Assembly: GCF_900183385.1 (NCBI RefSeq)
Contig: NZ_FXUT01000001.1
Span: forward strand, 310,001 to 374,000
Direction: 5' to 3'
DNA from: Listeria costaricensis
Lineage (GTDB): Bacteria; Bacillota; Bacilli; Lactobacillales; Listeriaceae
DNA: 64,000 nucleotides
Numbering within the stretch: the stretch's first letter is position 1; each line of letters opens with the position of its first letter. This document shows positions 29,493-38,366 of the stretch, one piece after another. The translations under genes and the position numbers were made by a program. The notes under the pieces are model-generated. The model made no database searches and was not told the DNA's origin. It saw only the letters and a program-made list of their open reading frames with translations.

Positions 29493-30521
29493 TTATGGAT
29501 AAAGTGGGACAAAATCAAGTCCCGCCTGTTCATCAAAATGAAAGTAACGATTCATATTTTGGATTGCTTGACCAGCTGCTCCTTTCACCAGATTATCAAT
29601 CACAGACACAATCGTCAGCCAACCAGTTCGTTCATTATAGACCAACCCGATATCGCAAAAATTGGAGCCGATGACCTGCTTTAATTCTGGCAGTGTTCCT
29701 TCTGGTTGAACGCGAACAAATGGCGCTTGCTGATAGTGCTGCTGATAGTATGAATAAAAAGTTTTAAAAGAAAAATCCAGTCCCATTTTTATGTAAAGTG
29801 TCGCAAAGATCCCTCGTGTAACAGGAATCAAGGATGTCTGGAATTGAATCGCCGGAAAGCCTCGTCGCCATTTTTGCAGCTGCTGTTCAATTTCCGGGAT
29901 GTGCTGGTGTGCATCAGGCTTATAGAGCTGCATATTTCCATTCATTCGCGAAAAATGACTGGTTGCGGTCGGATTTTTGCCTGCTCCCGAAAGCCCTGAT
30001 TTTGCGTCTATAATCACCGTTTCATTCACGCTATACTGACTTTCAGCGAGTGGTTTCAAGGCGAGTAGAGCAGCGGTCGCATAACAACCCGGATTACTGA
30101 TAAAAGTAGCGCCGCTTCCTCCGCCATTTTCAGCCAGCCCGTAGTGCGCTTTTTCGAGATGCTCCGGTTCGGCTGCCGGCTTGTGATACCAAGCTTCGTA
30201 GACTGCTTTTGGTAAACGAAAATCACCTGATAGATCGATTACGGGAAAATCTGCTTCGATAAATGGCGCTGCATGCTGACTGGTCACCCCGGATGGTGTC
30301 GCAAAAAAGAGCAGATCGGCCTCTGCCATGATGGCTTCCGGATCAAATGGCTGAAATAAATCCGTGTATATGTGAGCCAAATGTGGATATAGCTCACTTA
30401 ATGGTGCATCTCCCTGTTGCATTCGATGAAGAGAATGAATCTTCACCTGCGGATGTTGATGAAGCAAGCGTATAAGCTCCAGTCCGCTATAACCTGTCGC
30501 ACCTGCAATGGCAACTTTCAT
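29493..30521 (-). CDS. argC: N-acetyl-gamma-glutamyl-phosphate reductase
   Basis: Reduces acetylglutamyl phosphate to the semialdehyde using NADPH. In the 342 residues: [21 protein letters not shown] (cofactor loop at the very start, seen in part), the catalytic Cys in [14 protein letters not shown] near 147, and the His in GIFATLY-region [13 protein letters not shown] 30521 follows AGGAGGTG. It is the first gene of the arginine operon and follows an ArgR-type palindrome and a strong sigma-A promoter. Confidence 0.96.
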   Translation of the reverse strand: MKVAIAGATGYSGLELIRLLHQHPQVKIHSLHRMQQGDAPLSELYPHLAHIYTDLFQPFDPEAIMAEADLLFFATPSGVTSQHAAPFIEADFPVIDLSGDFRLPKAVYEAWYHKPAAEPEHLEKAHYGLAENGGGSGATFISNPGCYATAALLALKPLAESQYSVNETVIIDAKSGLSGAGKNPTATSHFSRMNGNMQLYKPDAHQHIPEIEQQLQKWRRGFPAIQFQTSLIPVTRGIFATLYIKMGLDFSFKTFYSYYQQHYQQAPFVRVQPEGTLPELKQVIGSNFCDIGLVYNERTGWLTIVSVIDNLVKGAAGQAIQNMNRYFHFDEQAGLDFVPLYP

Positions 30522-30559
30522 GCTAACACCTCCTGTATGTTTTTCGAATATTAATACAT

Positions 30560-30588
30560 ATTATAAAACTGTATATTTATAATGTAAA
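30560..30588 (-). promoter_or_regulatory. Sigma-A promoter of argCJBDF
   Basis: TTTACA, 17 bases, TATAAT on the minus strand, about 40 bases before the argC start. One of the best promoter matches in the window. Confidence 0.7.
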
Positions 30589-30630
30589 ATGATTTTTTAT
30601 TTATTTTTAAAGCTATTTATGCACTTTTCG

Positions 30631-30645
30631 TGAATATAATATTCA
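30631..30645. promoter_or_regulatory. ARG box (ArgR operator) upstream of argC
   Basis: TGAATATAATATTCA is a perfect 15-base palindrome with TGAAT/ATTCA half-sites as in ArgR boxes, here with a 5-base centre rather than 4. A weaker TCGAATATTAATAC lies at 30544-30557, near the -10 box. Two boxes looping around the promoter would fit arginine repression. Confidence 0.6.
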
Positions 30646-30653
30646 TTTCAAAC

Positions 30654-30687
30654 AAAAAAACTGACAAGTTGTAAAGACTTGTCAGTT
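30654..30687 (-). terminator. Terminator after thiI
   Basis: AACTGACAAGT / ACTTGTCAGTT stem then a T run on the minus strand. Confidence 0.9.
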
Positions 30688-30693
30688 CGTTTT

Positions 30694-31905
30694 TTATAAT
30701 AGATCCGCAAATTCATCAGTTACTTTTTCTTCGTCGGCTACTTGGACGGAAAACGTCTCGACATGGGCAAGTGCCGTTTCAATCATCGCATCAAAATCAA
30801 TAAAACTTTCGTAATACTCGACTTTTTCCAGTTTTGGCTTTGTTTTAGGCGCGGCTGGTGTGAAAATCGTACAGCAATCTTCAAATGGCTGAATGGAAAG
30901 TTCAAATGTGTCGATTTTTTTAGCAATCTCAATAATTTCATTCTTGTCCATCGATACAACTGGACGGATAATCGGTGTAGCAGTAACGGCATTGATCGCA
31001 ATCATGCTTTCTAGCGTCTGACTGGCCACCTGACCAAGACTCTCACCATTGACGATTGCCAACCCATTACGGCGGCGACGAAGTTCATCGGTTATACGCA
31101 TCATCAGGCGGCGCGTCACGGTCATAATATAGCTTTCGGGAACCTGCTTCTTAATGGTTTCCTGAATTTCTGTAAACGGGACAACATGCATTTGAACCTG
31201 ACCTGCATAGCGAGCAATTTTCTCCGCCAAATCTACCGCTTTTTGACGCGCTTTTTCACTCGTATAGGGTGGACTATGGAAATGCACAGCTTCCACTTCC
31301 ACACCGCGCTTCATGGCCAAATAGCCGGCGACAGGACTGTCGATCCCGCCGGAAAGCATCAGCATGGCTCTTCCCGATGAACCAACTGGCAAGCCGCCTG
31401 CCCCTTGAACCGTTTGACAGGAAAGGAATACTCCATCCAGTCGAACTTCCACATTTAGTTTAATCGTTGGTTTTTTAACATTCACAGTGAGCCCTGGAAC
31501 CGTCTGCAAAACATGGGCACCGATTTCCTGATTTAGCTCATTGGAGTCCAGTTCAAATTGATGATTGCTACGACGGGCAGCCACTTTAAACGTCGCTCCC
31601 GGAACGAACAGATCACTGACAAGCTTTGTTGCAGCTTCCTTAATCGCCTCTACATCGAGCGCCGTTTTCACAACCGGACTGAAAGATTGAATCCCGAAGA
31701 CTAAGCGTAAACGTTCCATGACAACATCTGGATCCGCCCCATTTAAAAAGAGCTGCATGCGATCGCGTTCCCCATGAACTTTCACATTTGGCATATCTCG
31801 TACCACTTTTTTTACATTACTGGCCAGCCGTGCAACAAATTGCTTCCGATTCTTGCCTTTTGTTGAAAGCTCACCATATCGAATTAATATACGTTCAAAT
31901 TCCAC
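30694..31905 (-). CDS. thiI: tRNA 4-thiouridine synthase ThiI
   Basis: Activates U8 of tRNA by adenylation for sulfur insertion. The 403 residues contain a ferredoxin-like domain and THUMP domain (1-165) and a PP-loop ATPase domain with MLMLSGGIDSPVAGYLAMK near 180-198. It lacks the C-terminal rhodanese domain of the E. coli protein, as in Bacillus, where the adjacent cysteine desulfurase supplies sulfur directly. Start is GTG 31905, placed immediately after the desulfurase TGA (TGAGTG), so the two are translationally coupled. Confidence 0.95.
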   Translation of the reverse strand: MEFERILIRYGELSTKGKNRKQFVARLASNVKKVVRDMPNVKVHGERDRMQLFLNGADPDVVMERLRLVFGIQSFSPVVKTALDVEAIKEAATKLVSDLFVPGATFKVAARRSNHQFELDSNELNQEIGAHVLQTVPGLTVNVKKPTIKLNVEVRLDGVFLSCQTVQGAGGLPVGSSGRAMLMLSGGIDSPVAGYLAMKRGVEVEAVHFHSPPYTSEKARQKAVDLAEKIARYAGQVQMHVVPFTEIQETIKKQVPESYIMTVTRRLMMRITDELRRRRNGLAIVNGESLGQVASQTLESMIAINAVTATPIIRPVVSMDKNEIIEIAKKIDTFELSIQPFEDCCTIFTPAAPKTKPKLEKVEYYESFIDFDAMIETALAHVETFSVQVADEEKVTDEFADLL

Positions 31906-33045
31906 TCAATTCACCACTTCATTTAATTTTTTTAAAACTTCTTGAAAAGTATCAACAAATATTTCAGCTTCCGCCAGCTGATTTTGATAACCCAGACTGA
32001 TTCGAATCGCAGAAACCGCTTCTTTTTCCGGCACTTTCATCGCATGGAGCGTACTGCTTTCTAGCTTACTGCGCGAGGAACAGGCACTTGTAGTCGACAC
32101 ATAAATATCCGCTTCTTCAAGCGCATGAACCAATACTTCCCCGCGACCGCCCGAAGCGGCTGACAGACAAAGAATATGCGGAGCGGCACCATTTTCGGGC
32201 GTATGAACGATTACTCCTGGCAAATTTTGCAGTTTTGTCCGCAAAAAACTCTGGATTTCCTGCATCTTCGCTTTTTTCTCATTCATTTCAGCAATCTCCA
32301 GCCGCAGTGCTTTTGCAAAGGCTACAATTCCAGCCGTGTTTTCCGTTCCGCTACGCCAATTTTGCTCCTGTCCGCCTCCTGAAAAAAGTGGGGCGAGCTG
32401 CCAGTTCTTCTTTTTATAGAGCAGTCCTGTGCCGCGGAGGCCGTGAAGCTTATGACCCGAAACGGATAGCAGATCGACATGACGCAAATCGAGCGACTCC
32501 TTCCCGATTCCCTGAACGGCGTCCACATGAAAGGCAATCTGCGGAAAGTCCGCTAAATAGTCTGCAATTTCAGCGATTGGCTGAATCGTGCCCACTTCAT
32601 TATTGACGTGCATGAGCGAAACTAAAATCGTCTCTTTCAGGATGGCTTGTTTTAAATCTGTTAAAGAAACACGCCCCTCCGCATCCACTGGCAAATAGGT
32701 CACCGAAAATCCTTCTGCCTCAAGCTGCTTCATGGCTTCTCGAACCGAGGGATGTTCCACAGCCGACGTGATGCAGTGCCGACCGCGATTTTGATATTGA
32801 TAAGCAATCCCTTTGATCGCCAAATTGTTACTTTCTGTCCCGCCAGAAGTGAAAATCAGCTCTTCTGGTAGCGCCCCCATGAGCTGAGCCGTTTGTTTGC
32901 GTGCCTGTTCCTGCAAATCGTGGGCTTTTTGTCCGAAACGATGCAAAGACGAGGGATTGGCAAAAAACAGGCTGGCCGCTTTCTGATAGCTTTCTAGTAC
33001 CGCATCAGCCGGCTTTGTCGTGGCGCTATTATCAAAATAGATCAT
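31906..33045 (-). CDS. Cysteine desulfurase (NifS/IscS class), ThiI partner
   Basis: PLP enzyme that strips sulfur from cysteine as a persulfide. The 379 residues begin MIYFDNSATTKP and show TSGGTESNNLAIKG, HVDAVQGIG, the PLP Lys in SVSGHKLHGLRGTG near 205, and the persulfide Cys in STTSACSSRSK near 325. In Bacillus the matching enzyme (NifZ) feeds ThiI. ATG 33045 follows AAGGGGG. A perfect TTGACA lies 45 bases upstream, but no -10 of standard spacing is evident. It is the first gene of the desulfurase-thiI pair. Confidence 0.93.
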   Translation of the reverse strand: MIYFDNSATTKPADAVLESYQKAASLFFANPSSLHRFGQKAHDLQEQARKQTAQLMGALPEELIFTSGGTESNNLAIKGIAYQYQNRGRHCITSAVEHPSVREAMKQLEAEGFSVTYLPVDAEGRVSLTDLKQAILKETILVSLMHVNNEVGTIQPIAEIADYLADFPQIAFHVDAVQGIGKESLDLRHVDLLSVSGHKLHGLRGTGLLYKKKNWQLAPLFSGGGQEQNWRSGTENTAGIVAFAKALRLEIAEMNEKKAKMQEIQSFLRTKLQNLPGVIVHTPENGAAPHILCLSAASGGRGEVLVHALEEADIYVSTTSACSSRSKLESSTLHAMKVPEKEAVSAIRISLGYQNQLAEAEIFVDTFQEVLKKLNEVVN

Positions 33046-33096
33046 TTTGTTTCCCCCTTCATACCTTTAATATTTTAACATATCTGTCAACCCTCG

Positions 33097-33133
33097 AAAA
33101 AACTCTTTCTGCACAGTTGGCAGAAAGAGTTTT
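33097..33133 (-). terminator. Terminator after ezrA
   Basis: AAAACTCTTTCTGC / GCAGAAAGAGTTTT, 14-bp perfect stem, 7-base loop, then TT on the minus strand. Confidence 0.9.
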
Positions 33134-33135
33134 GA

Positions 33136-34842
33136 TTAATCTTCTGAATGGGAAGCGGCATATTGCTTCTCAATTTTTTTGAATGCCCCGGTTTCAATCC
33201 GTTCGAGTGCTGTGACAGCAATCTCAAGCGCCTTTTTATACTGATAATCCTGATAGAAATGATTTTCAGCTTCACGCAGCTCTGTAGCCAGTTCTGGATT
33301 TTTCAAGCGGTAACGATTGGCATATTGAATGACCTGCTCAACCAGTTCCGCATTTTCGATCATTTCATCCGTCTTATCCGTCAGATGGGCAAGATCTTCT
33401 TTCGCGACCCGCCAATCTTGCGAGACAGCTTTCATATTCAGCGGCTTTTCATTCAAACGATCTTCCAGCTTCCGAATGGAGTCTTCCATGTGTAGAGCGA
33501 GCTCACGATACTCTTCTGGAACCCCTGGAAGACGCGCACGATCAATTTTGCGGGAGAGATTCACCACTTGGCGATGCATTCTTTCCGCATCCTCACGGGC
33601 TTCCAGTTCGTCTTTTCTAAGAGAACGCAGCTCTTCACTGATGGCATCTTGTTCTTCCGCAGCATGGTTCAGCTTCGATTCAATCTCTTTTAGTGTATCC
33701 TGTGCAGCTGAGTAGGCTACCTTTGCTTCTGAAAGCAGTTCGGTCACTTTAGCCAAATCCTGCGCCTGTTCAGAAATGGCGGAGGATGTCTTCAAATAAT
33801 GCGCCAGCTCCTCTTCGCCGATATGATAAGTTTGTTTAACTTCCGTGATTTGTTCCGCCAGCTGTTCTGAAATCTCTTCACGTGCGCGCAGTTTTTCTTC
33901 CACGACACTTCGATTTTCCTTGACAAAGCTGCGGGCGGACACTTCTTGCTCAAGCGTTTCGTAGAAGTGTTCAATTTCCGTATGGAGCTCAGTCTGCCCC
34001 AGCTCAGCCGCGTCCAGCTCTCGCAATTTGATATTGGTAAGAATTTTGTTAATTTGGTCGCCCATTCTTTCAAACTCTTTATCAAATTCAAGCTGTTCCA
34101 AAAAATAGCCTTTATGTACCATTTCTTCATAACCATTACGTAAATTTTTAATTTCATCTGGTAAAACCGTTTCTGTTTCATGAAGCAAACTCGGGATGCG
34201 TTCCACTTCCTTGGCGGTTTTTTCAAGGTTTCGTTTCACAGCCACAATGATTTCGCGTGCCTCAAGATGATCCCCTTTATCTGTCAAATCATCATAGGCG
34301 ACAATTTGTTCACCATAACCGTCCAGCTCTTTTTCGATAATTGGTAGCACCTCGCCCAATCTATAACCACGAGCTAAAATTTCCCGACGAAGTTCCGTAT
34401 ATTTTTCTTTTGTCGAGCGGCTTTCTTTGGCATTTTTTTCCTCACTTGTCAAAAGTTCTTTCAGACCGCCAAGAATTTGATTCATTTGCTGATCGATCGT
34501 CACGAGCATTTGTTCCAGATCGTTTTCAGCATGGGTCGCAGCACTGAACCGGTACCTGTCCGTACACATCTCTGCCTCTAGCATCACTTCTTCAATATCC
34601 GGGAAAAGCTTGGTTTCAATCTCATCCCAAGAAGCGCGCCAGGATTCAAACAACTCTTCTGTCTGCCCTGTCAGCTTTAGTTTTTTCACCTTCGATAATT
34701 CATCAATGACCGGCCGTTCCCTTAACATAATTTTCTTTTCTTCTAGTTCATTGATTCTGTTATAATGTTTTTTCTTCAGCAAATAGCCTGCGCCAATCAC
34801 AAGGATGACGATGACAATAAAACCGATCAATAGATAAAGCAT
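33136..34842 (-). CDS. ezrA: Septation ring formation regulator EzrA
   Basis: Membrane-anchored negative regulator and scaffold of the FtsZ ring. The 568 residues have one N-terminal transmembrane helix (LYLLIGFIVIVILVIGAGYLL) followed by a cytoplasmic, almost wholly coiled-coil region of spectrin-like repeats rich in Glu, Lys and Leu. The conserved patch NEKPLNMKAVSQDW near the C-terminus is needed for midcell binding in Bacillus. ATG 34842 is seven bases after GGGAGG; a frame opening at 34860 would place this site inside the gene. Divergent from the methionine sulfoxide reductase gene; same order as in Bacillus. Confidence 0.96.
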   Translation of the reverse strand: MLYLLIGFIVIVILVIGAGYLLKKKHYNRINELEEKKIMLRERPVIDELSKVKKLKLTGQTEELFESWRASWDEIETKLFPDIEEVMLEAEMCTDRYRFSAATHAENDLEQMLVTIDQQMNQILGGLKELLTSEEKNAKESRSTKEKYTELRREILARGYRLGEVLPIIEKELDGYGEQIVAYDDLTDKGDHLEAREIIVAVKRNLEKTAKEVERIPSLLHETETVLPDEIKNLRNGYEEMVHKGYFLEQLEFDKEFERMGDQINKILTNIKLRELDAAELGQTELHTEIEHFYETLEQEVSARSFVKENRSVVEEKLRAREEISEQLAEQITEVKQTYHIGEEELAHYLKTSSAISEQAQDLAKVTELLSEAKVAYSAAQDTLKEIESKLNHAAEEQDAISEELRSLRKDELEAREDAERMHRQVVNLSRKIDRARLPGVPEEYRELALHMEDSIRKLEDRLNEKPLNMKAVSQDWRVAKEDLAHLTDKTDEMIENAELVEQVIQYANRYRLKNPELATELREAENHFYQDYQYKKALEIAVTALERIETGAFKKIEKQYAASHSED

Positions 34843-35051
34843 CCAAAATCCTCCCATCAAACTTCCAACTGGTCGATTCCTAACCAGTATAAATATTCAT
34901 TATTTGTATACGCAATGACTCCCCTTCGTCATTTCATCACCTTGATAAAACAATAGGAGCCTACACATTTTCTATTTTAACAGAAATACGCCTGTTATTC
35001 ATCATTTTTACCAAAAAATTAGGCACATTCTTTTTTCCATGCAAACGGCTA

Positions 35052-35060
35052 TGGTATAAT
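35052..35060 (+). promoter_or_regulatory. Extended -10 promoter of the fRMsr gene
   Basis: TGGTATAAT; the predicted transcript start near 35067 excludes the TTG at 35069 as a start codon. Confidence 0.55.
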
Positions 35061-35092
35061 TTGGCTAATTGAGTAGAAATGTGGTGAATAAA

Positions 35093-35584
35093 TTGATTGA
35101 AATCCCTAAATTTAACGGCACTAAAGAAGCGAATTATCAGCTTTGTCTAAAACAAGTGGAAGCAATGACAAAAGATGAACCCAACTTGATTGCCAATCTC
35201 AGCAACGTCTCAGCACTACTGAATCAGGCTTTGACAAATATCAATTGGGTCGGCTTTTATTTATATGAAGAAACAAGCAAGCAGCTCGTTCTTGGACCGT
35301 TCCAGGGACTGCCTGCCTGTATTCGCATTCCACTTGGAAAAGGCGTATGCGGAACGGCGGCTCTTTCGAATGCAATTCAGCGGATCGATGACGTCCATGC
35401 TTTTCCCGGGCATATTGCATGTGACGCTGCCAGCAAATCAGAAATCGTCTTGCCCCTTTCAAAAAATGGCCAGTTGATTGGTGTCCTTGATATCGATAGC
35501 CCCCATCTTGCCCGCTTTGATGAAACAGATCAGCTCTGGCTTGAAAAAATCGTTCAAGCATTGCTTCTTGAAATCTCTGTCTGA
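35093..35584 (+). CDS. Free methionine-(R)-sulfoxide reductase, GAF domain
   Basis: A single GAF domain of about 163 residues. The three Cys of this enzyme family are all present in the expected places: PACIRIPLGKGVCGTAA (two) and HIACDAAS (one). Together with INWVGFYLY and VLDIDSP this marks a free methionine-R-sulfoxide reductase rather than a ligand-sensing GAF. It repairs oxidised free methionine with thioredoxin. Start is uncertain: TTG 35093 is six bases after GTGGTG and fits the family N-terminus IEIPK; GTG 35081 is the alternative. It precedes rpsD as in Bacillus (YtsP). Confidence 0.88.
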   Translation: MIEIPKFNGTKEANYQLCLKQVEAMTKDEPNLIANLSNVSALLNQALTNINWVGFYLYEETSKQLVLGPFQGLPACIRIPLGKGVCGTAALSNAIQRIDDVHAFPGHIACDAASKSEIVLPLSKNGQLIGVLDIDSPHLARFDETDQLWLEKIVQALLLEISV

Positions 35585-35587
35585 ACA

Positions 35588-35617
35588 TTGACAAGAAGTA
35601 AATAAGTACGGTATACT
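35588..35617 (+). promoter_or_regulatory. Sigma-A promoter of rpsD
   Basis: TTGACA, 18 bases, TATACT. The -35 box starts four bases after the preceding stop codon. Confidence 0.7.
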
Positions 35618-35623
35618 AGAAGG

Positions 35624-35803
35624 CGTGTAAAATGCAGCTTGTATGTACTCGTTTAAAGATCGTTGTTTACCCCCAGTCTAACTGTGGTATATTGTGTAAC
35701 CCTGCGGCTGCAAAGGTGAAGATATATAAAGGTAAACTGCCCTCTAAGCGACACGTGCTCGTTTGTTTTTATGCCAAAAACAAATTAAAGGAGGAGTCTC
35801 TTA
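35624..35803 (+). promoter_or_regulatory. Structured rpsD leader, probable S4 autoregulatory RNA
   Basis: A 180-base untranslated leader with several possible stems, including CCCAGT/ACTGTGG at about 35674-35691 and a 9-bp hairpin TTTGTTTTT / AAAAACAAA at 35762-35784, just before the GGAGG. In B. subtilis S4 represses its own rpsD by binding such a leader. A short frame runs through it (35632-35874) but lacks a ribosome site. Confidence 0.55.
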
Positions 35804-36406
35804 ATGGCTCGTTACACTGGTCCAAGCTGGAAGGTATCTCGTCGTCTTGGCATTTCCCTATCCGGCACTGGTAAAGAATTAGAGCGTCGTCCGTACGCTC
35901 CAGGACAACATGGTCCTAATCAACGCAAAAAAATGTCTGAATATGGTTTGCAACAAGCTGAAAAGCAAAAATTGCGTCATATGTATGGACTAACTGAACG
36001 TCAATTCAAAAACACGTTCAACAAAGCTGGCAAACTTCAAGGTAAACATGGTGAAAACTTCATGATCCTTCTTGAACAACGCCTTGACAATTTGGTTTAT
36101 CGCATGGGTCTTGCTCGCACTCGTCGTGCAGCTCGTCAACTTGTAAACCATGGTCACATCCTAGTAGACGGCAAACGTGTAGATATCCCTTCTTACCAAG
36201 TTTCTGTTGGTCAAGTGATTTCTGTTCGTGAAAAATCTGCTAAAAACTCTGCAATTATTGAAAGCTTGGACGTATCAAGTTTTGTACCTGAATACGTTAC
36301 TTTCGACGCTGATAAACTGGAAGGTTCTTTAAACCGCCTGCCAGAACGCGCTGAACTTGCTGCTGAAATCAACGAAGCATTCATCGTTGAATTCTACAGC
36401 CGTTAA
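35804..36406 (+). CDS. rpsD: 30S ribosomal protein S4
   Basis: Primary 16S rRNA-binding protein of the small subunit. The 200 residues open [19 protein letters not shown] and carry an S4 RNA-binding domain near 92-155 ([40 protein letters not shown] as separate pieces). The N-terminal CxxC zinc ribbon found in some S4 copies is absent. ATG 35804 follows AAAGGAGGAG. As in Bacillus, the gene stands alone, away from the main ribosomal operons, and is preceded by a long leader that fits S4 autogenous control. Confidence 0.98.
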   Translation: MARYTGPSWKVSRRLGISLSGTGKELERRPYAPGQHGPNQRKKMSEYGLQQAEKQKLRHMYGLTERQFKNTFNKAGKLQGKHGENFMILLEQRLDNLVYRMGLARTRRAARQLVNHGHILVDGKRVDIPSYQVSVGQVISVREKSAKNSAIIESLDVSSFVPEYVTFDADKLEGSLNRLPERAELAAEINEAFIVEFYSR

Positions 36407-36422
36407 TCGTTTTGCAGTGATG

Positions 36423-36456
36423 AAATACCCGCTCTTTTGGAGTGGGTATTTTTTTA
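36423..36456 (+). terminator. Terminator after rpsD
   Basis: AAATACCCGCTC / GAGTGGGTATTT stem (one mismatch or wobble) then a long T run. Confidence 0.9.
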
Positions 36457-36502
36457 TGACAAAATTGTAAGTTTAATAGTGTGCTTTGTCATCTCTTTCG
36501 AG

Positions 36503-36557
36503 GGAACCTTTATTGATCCTTTGATAAACTGATAGTATCAATGAAAGAGAGGGTTCC
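36503..36557 (+). promoter_or_regulatory. Inverted repeats masking the yxeA-like ribosome site
   Basis: GGAACC at 36503-36508 pairs with GGTTCC at 36552-36557, and TTGAT at 36513-36517 with ATCAA at 36537-36541. The outer right arm overlaps the GAGAGGG ribosome site. It may be an RNA switch or an operator. Confidence 0.4.
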
Positions 36558-36559
36558 AT

Positions 36560-36925
36560 ATGAAAAAAGCATTTTTTATAACGATTAGTGTTATTTTAGC
36601 GCTTGGCATCCTTGCAGTCCTGGCCTTACGCTTTATTAATTTTAATCAAATCGGCGCTGATCAGTACTATGTGCAAATTACTCAAAACGGTGATAAACAA
36701 ACCGAATATGCGGATGATGGCGAAGATATCTCTCGCTACAATTATGAGCTGACGGGGTACGACGAAAATGGAAAGGCTAAAAAGTTGTCTTTCGATGCTG
36801 AAAAAAATTTACGTCTCAACGCATATCTGCGTGTTTACTATAAAAATGATGTCGTTTCTAGTTACGAAGAAGTGCAAAAACAAGATATTCCCCAAAAAGC
36901 CCAGACACAACTTGCTACACAATAA
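36560..36925 (+). CDS. YxeA family (DUF1093) exported protein
   Basis: A 121-residue protein with an N-terminal membrane or signal segment (AFFITISVILALGILAVLAL) and a small extracellular beta domain with the family pattern YYVQITQNG...YNYELTGYDENGKAKKLSFDA. No lipobox Cys is present, so it is probably anchored or secreted. Function is unknown; Bacillus and Listeria carry several paralogues, some induced by cell envelope stress. ATG 36560 follows GAGAGGG. It stands alone between rpsD and tyrS, with an inverted repeat covering its ribosome site. Confidence 0.8.
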   Translation: MKKAFFITISVILALGILAVLALRFINFNQIGADQYYVQITQNGDKQTEYADDGEDISRYNYELTGYDENGKAKKLSFDAEKNLRLNAYLRVYYKNDVVSSYEEVQKQDIPQKAQTQLATQ

Positions 36926-36978
36926 AACAGGAAAATCCAAATGTGCCACTTTCGCACATTGGACTTTCCTGTTTTTTT
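36924..36978. terminator. Shared terminator of the YxeA-like gene and tyrS
   Basis: AAAACAGGAAA / TTTCCTGTTTT, extended by ATCCAAATGTGC / GCACATTGGA. It overlaps both stop codons. Confidence 0.9.
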
Positions 36979-38239
36979 ATCCGTTATAGGAAATCAAAAA
37001 GTATTTTTTCTTGCCGCGTCTAATCAGCGTATAACGATCTTCAATCCGATCTTCCTCTGTCAGTACTTTTTCCAGATCCTGTGTTCGTTCCCCGTTGATA
37101 TAAATCGCCCCATTGGTCACATCTTCACGCGCTTGACGTTTGGATGGTTCAATACCGATTTCCACCAGCCAATCAATAAGCGGATGTGGCTCTTTCGTTG
37201 TCTGGAATGTCGGAACATCCTTAAAGCCTGTTTCAATCTCGTCTGCAGTAAGTGCCGCGATATTCCCGCTGAAAAGCGCTTCTGAAATTCTGATCGCCTG
37301 CTCAAGCGCCTCCTCACTGTGTACAAATTTTGTCATTTCAGCAGCTAGTGTTTTCTGTGCTTTTCGCAAATGCGGCTCGTTTTTAACCTGCTCCTCTAAT
37401 GCACTAATTTCTTCTTCCGTTAAGAAAGTAAAGTACTTAAGGTAGCGAACGACATCACGATCATCCGTATTGATCCAAAATTGGTAGAATTCATACGGTG
37501 TCGTTTTTTCTGGATCTAGCCAGATAGCGCCACCTTCTGTTTTTCCAAATTTTGTTCCGTCTGCTTTTGTAAGAAGTGGGATGGTAAGCCCAAACGCTTT
37601 GGCATCCTCCCCTTGTTTTTTACGGATCAAATCTAAACCGGCTGTGATATTGCCCCACTGGTCGCTACCACCGATTTGGAGCTTGCAATCATGGAATTCA
37701 TAAAGATGGTTGAAATCCATCGCCTGCAAAATCTGATAAGCAAATTCGGTAAAGGAAATCCCCACTTCCAAACGACTTGCCACGATATCTTTCGCAAGCA
37801 TTGTATTGACATTAAAGTTTTTGCCGTAGTCACGCAGGAAGTCTAGGATGGTCACATCTTTGGTCCAGTCATAGTTGTTGGCCATCGTTGCTGCTGCTTC
37901 CCCGTCGAAATCAAAAAAGCGTTCAAGTTGAGCCCGTAATCGCTGAACATTTTTTTCGATCTGCTCCACCGATTGGAGTTGGCGTTCTTCTTTTTTACCA
38001 CTAGGATCGCCAATCGTCCCTGTTGCCCCACCAACCACAATGATCGGTTTATGTCCGGCATTTTGGAATCGTTTTAGAATCATAAACGGAATCAAGTGGC
38101 CGATGTGCATCGAATCACCTGTTGGATCTATCCCGCAATAAAGGGAGATTTTTTCTTTTTCCGTCAATTCTTTCAAGCCGGCTTCATCTGTTTGCTGATA
38201 GATTGCGCCCCGCCAAGTCAGTTCATCAATAATATTCAT
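36977..38239 (-). CDS. tyrS: Tyrosyl-tRNA synthetase
   Basis: Class I synthetase charging tRNA-Tyr. The 420 residues contain the HIGH motif (SMHIGHLIPF near 45), tyrosine-site residues in YQILQAMDF, the KMSKS equivalent TKFGKTEGG near 231, and a C-terminal S4-like RNA-binding domain (about 350-415, PSKRQAREDVTNGAIYINGE). ATG 38239 follows AAAAGGAGGAATTAA. Expression is controlled by a Tyr T-box leader upstream. Confidence 0.98.
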   Translation of the reverse strand: MNIIDELTWRGAIYQQTDEAGLKELTEKEKISLYCGIDPTGDSMHIGHLIPFMILKRFQNAGHKPIIVVGGATGTIGDPSGKKEERQLQSVEQIEKNVQRLRAQLERFFDFDGEAAATMANNYDWTKDVTILDFLRDYGKNFNVNTMLAKDIVASRLEVGISFTEFAYQILQAMDFNHLYEFHDCKLQIGGSDQWGNITAGLDLIRKKQGEDAKAFGLTIPLLTKADGTKFGKTEGGAIWLDPEKTTPYEFYQFWINTDDRDVVRYLKYFTFLTEEEISALEEQVKNEPHLRKAQKTLAAEMTKFVHSEEALEQAIRISEALFSGNIAALTADEIETGFKDVPTFQTTKEPHPLIDWLVEIGIEPSKRQAREDVTNGAIYINGERTQDLEKVLTEEDRIEDRYTLIRRGKKKYFLISYNG

Positions 38240-38333
38240 GTTTAATTCCTCCTTTTAAACTCCTATACAAGTAAAGACTGTCCACGCTGGGAATAGACAC
38301 TCTCCTTATATGCTCCACCTAATAAGCACCAAT

Positions 38334-38366
38334 AAAAAAAGCCCTTCGCAAAAATATGCGAAGGGA
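38334..38366 (-). terminator. T-box-controlled terminator of tyrS
   Basis: CCCTTCGCA / TGCGAAGGG, 9-bp stem followed by a long T run on the minus strand. It is the attenuator of the T-box leader. Confidence 0.9.

Noticed and set aside
35632-35874. An 80-residue open frame overlapping the rpsD leader and start
   Set aside because: It has no ribosome site, runs out of frame into rpsD, and the stretch is better explained as a structured leader.
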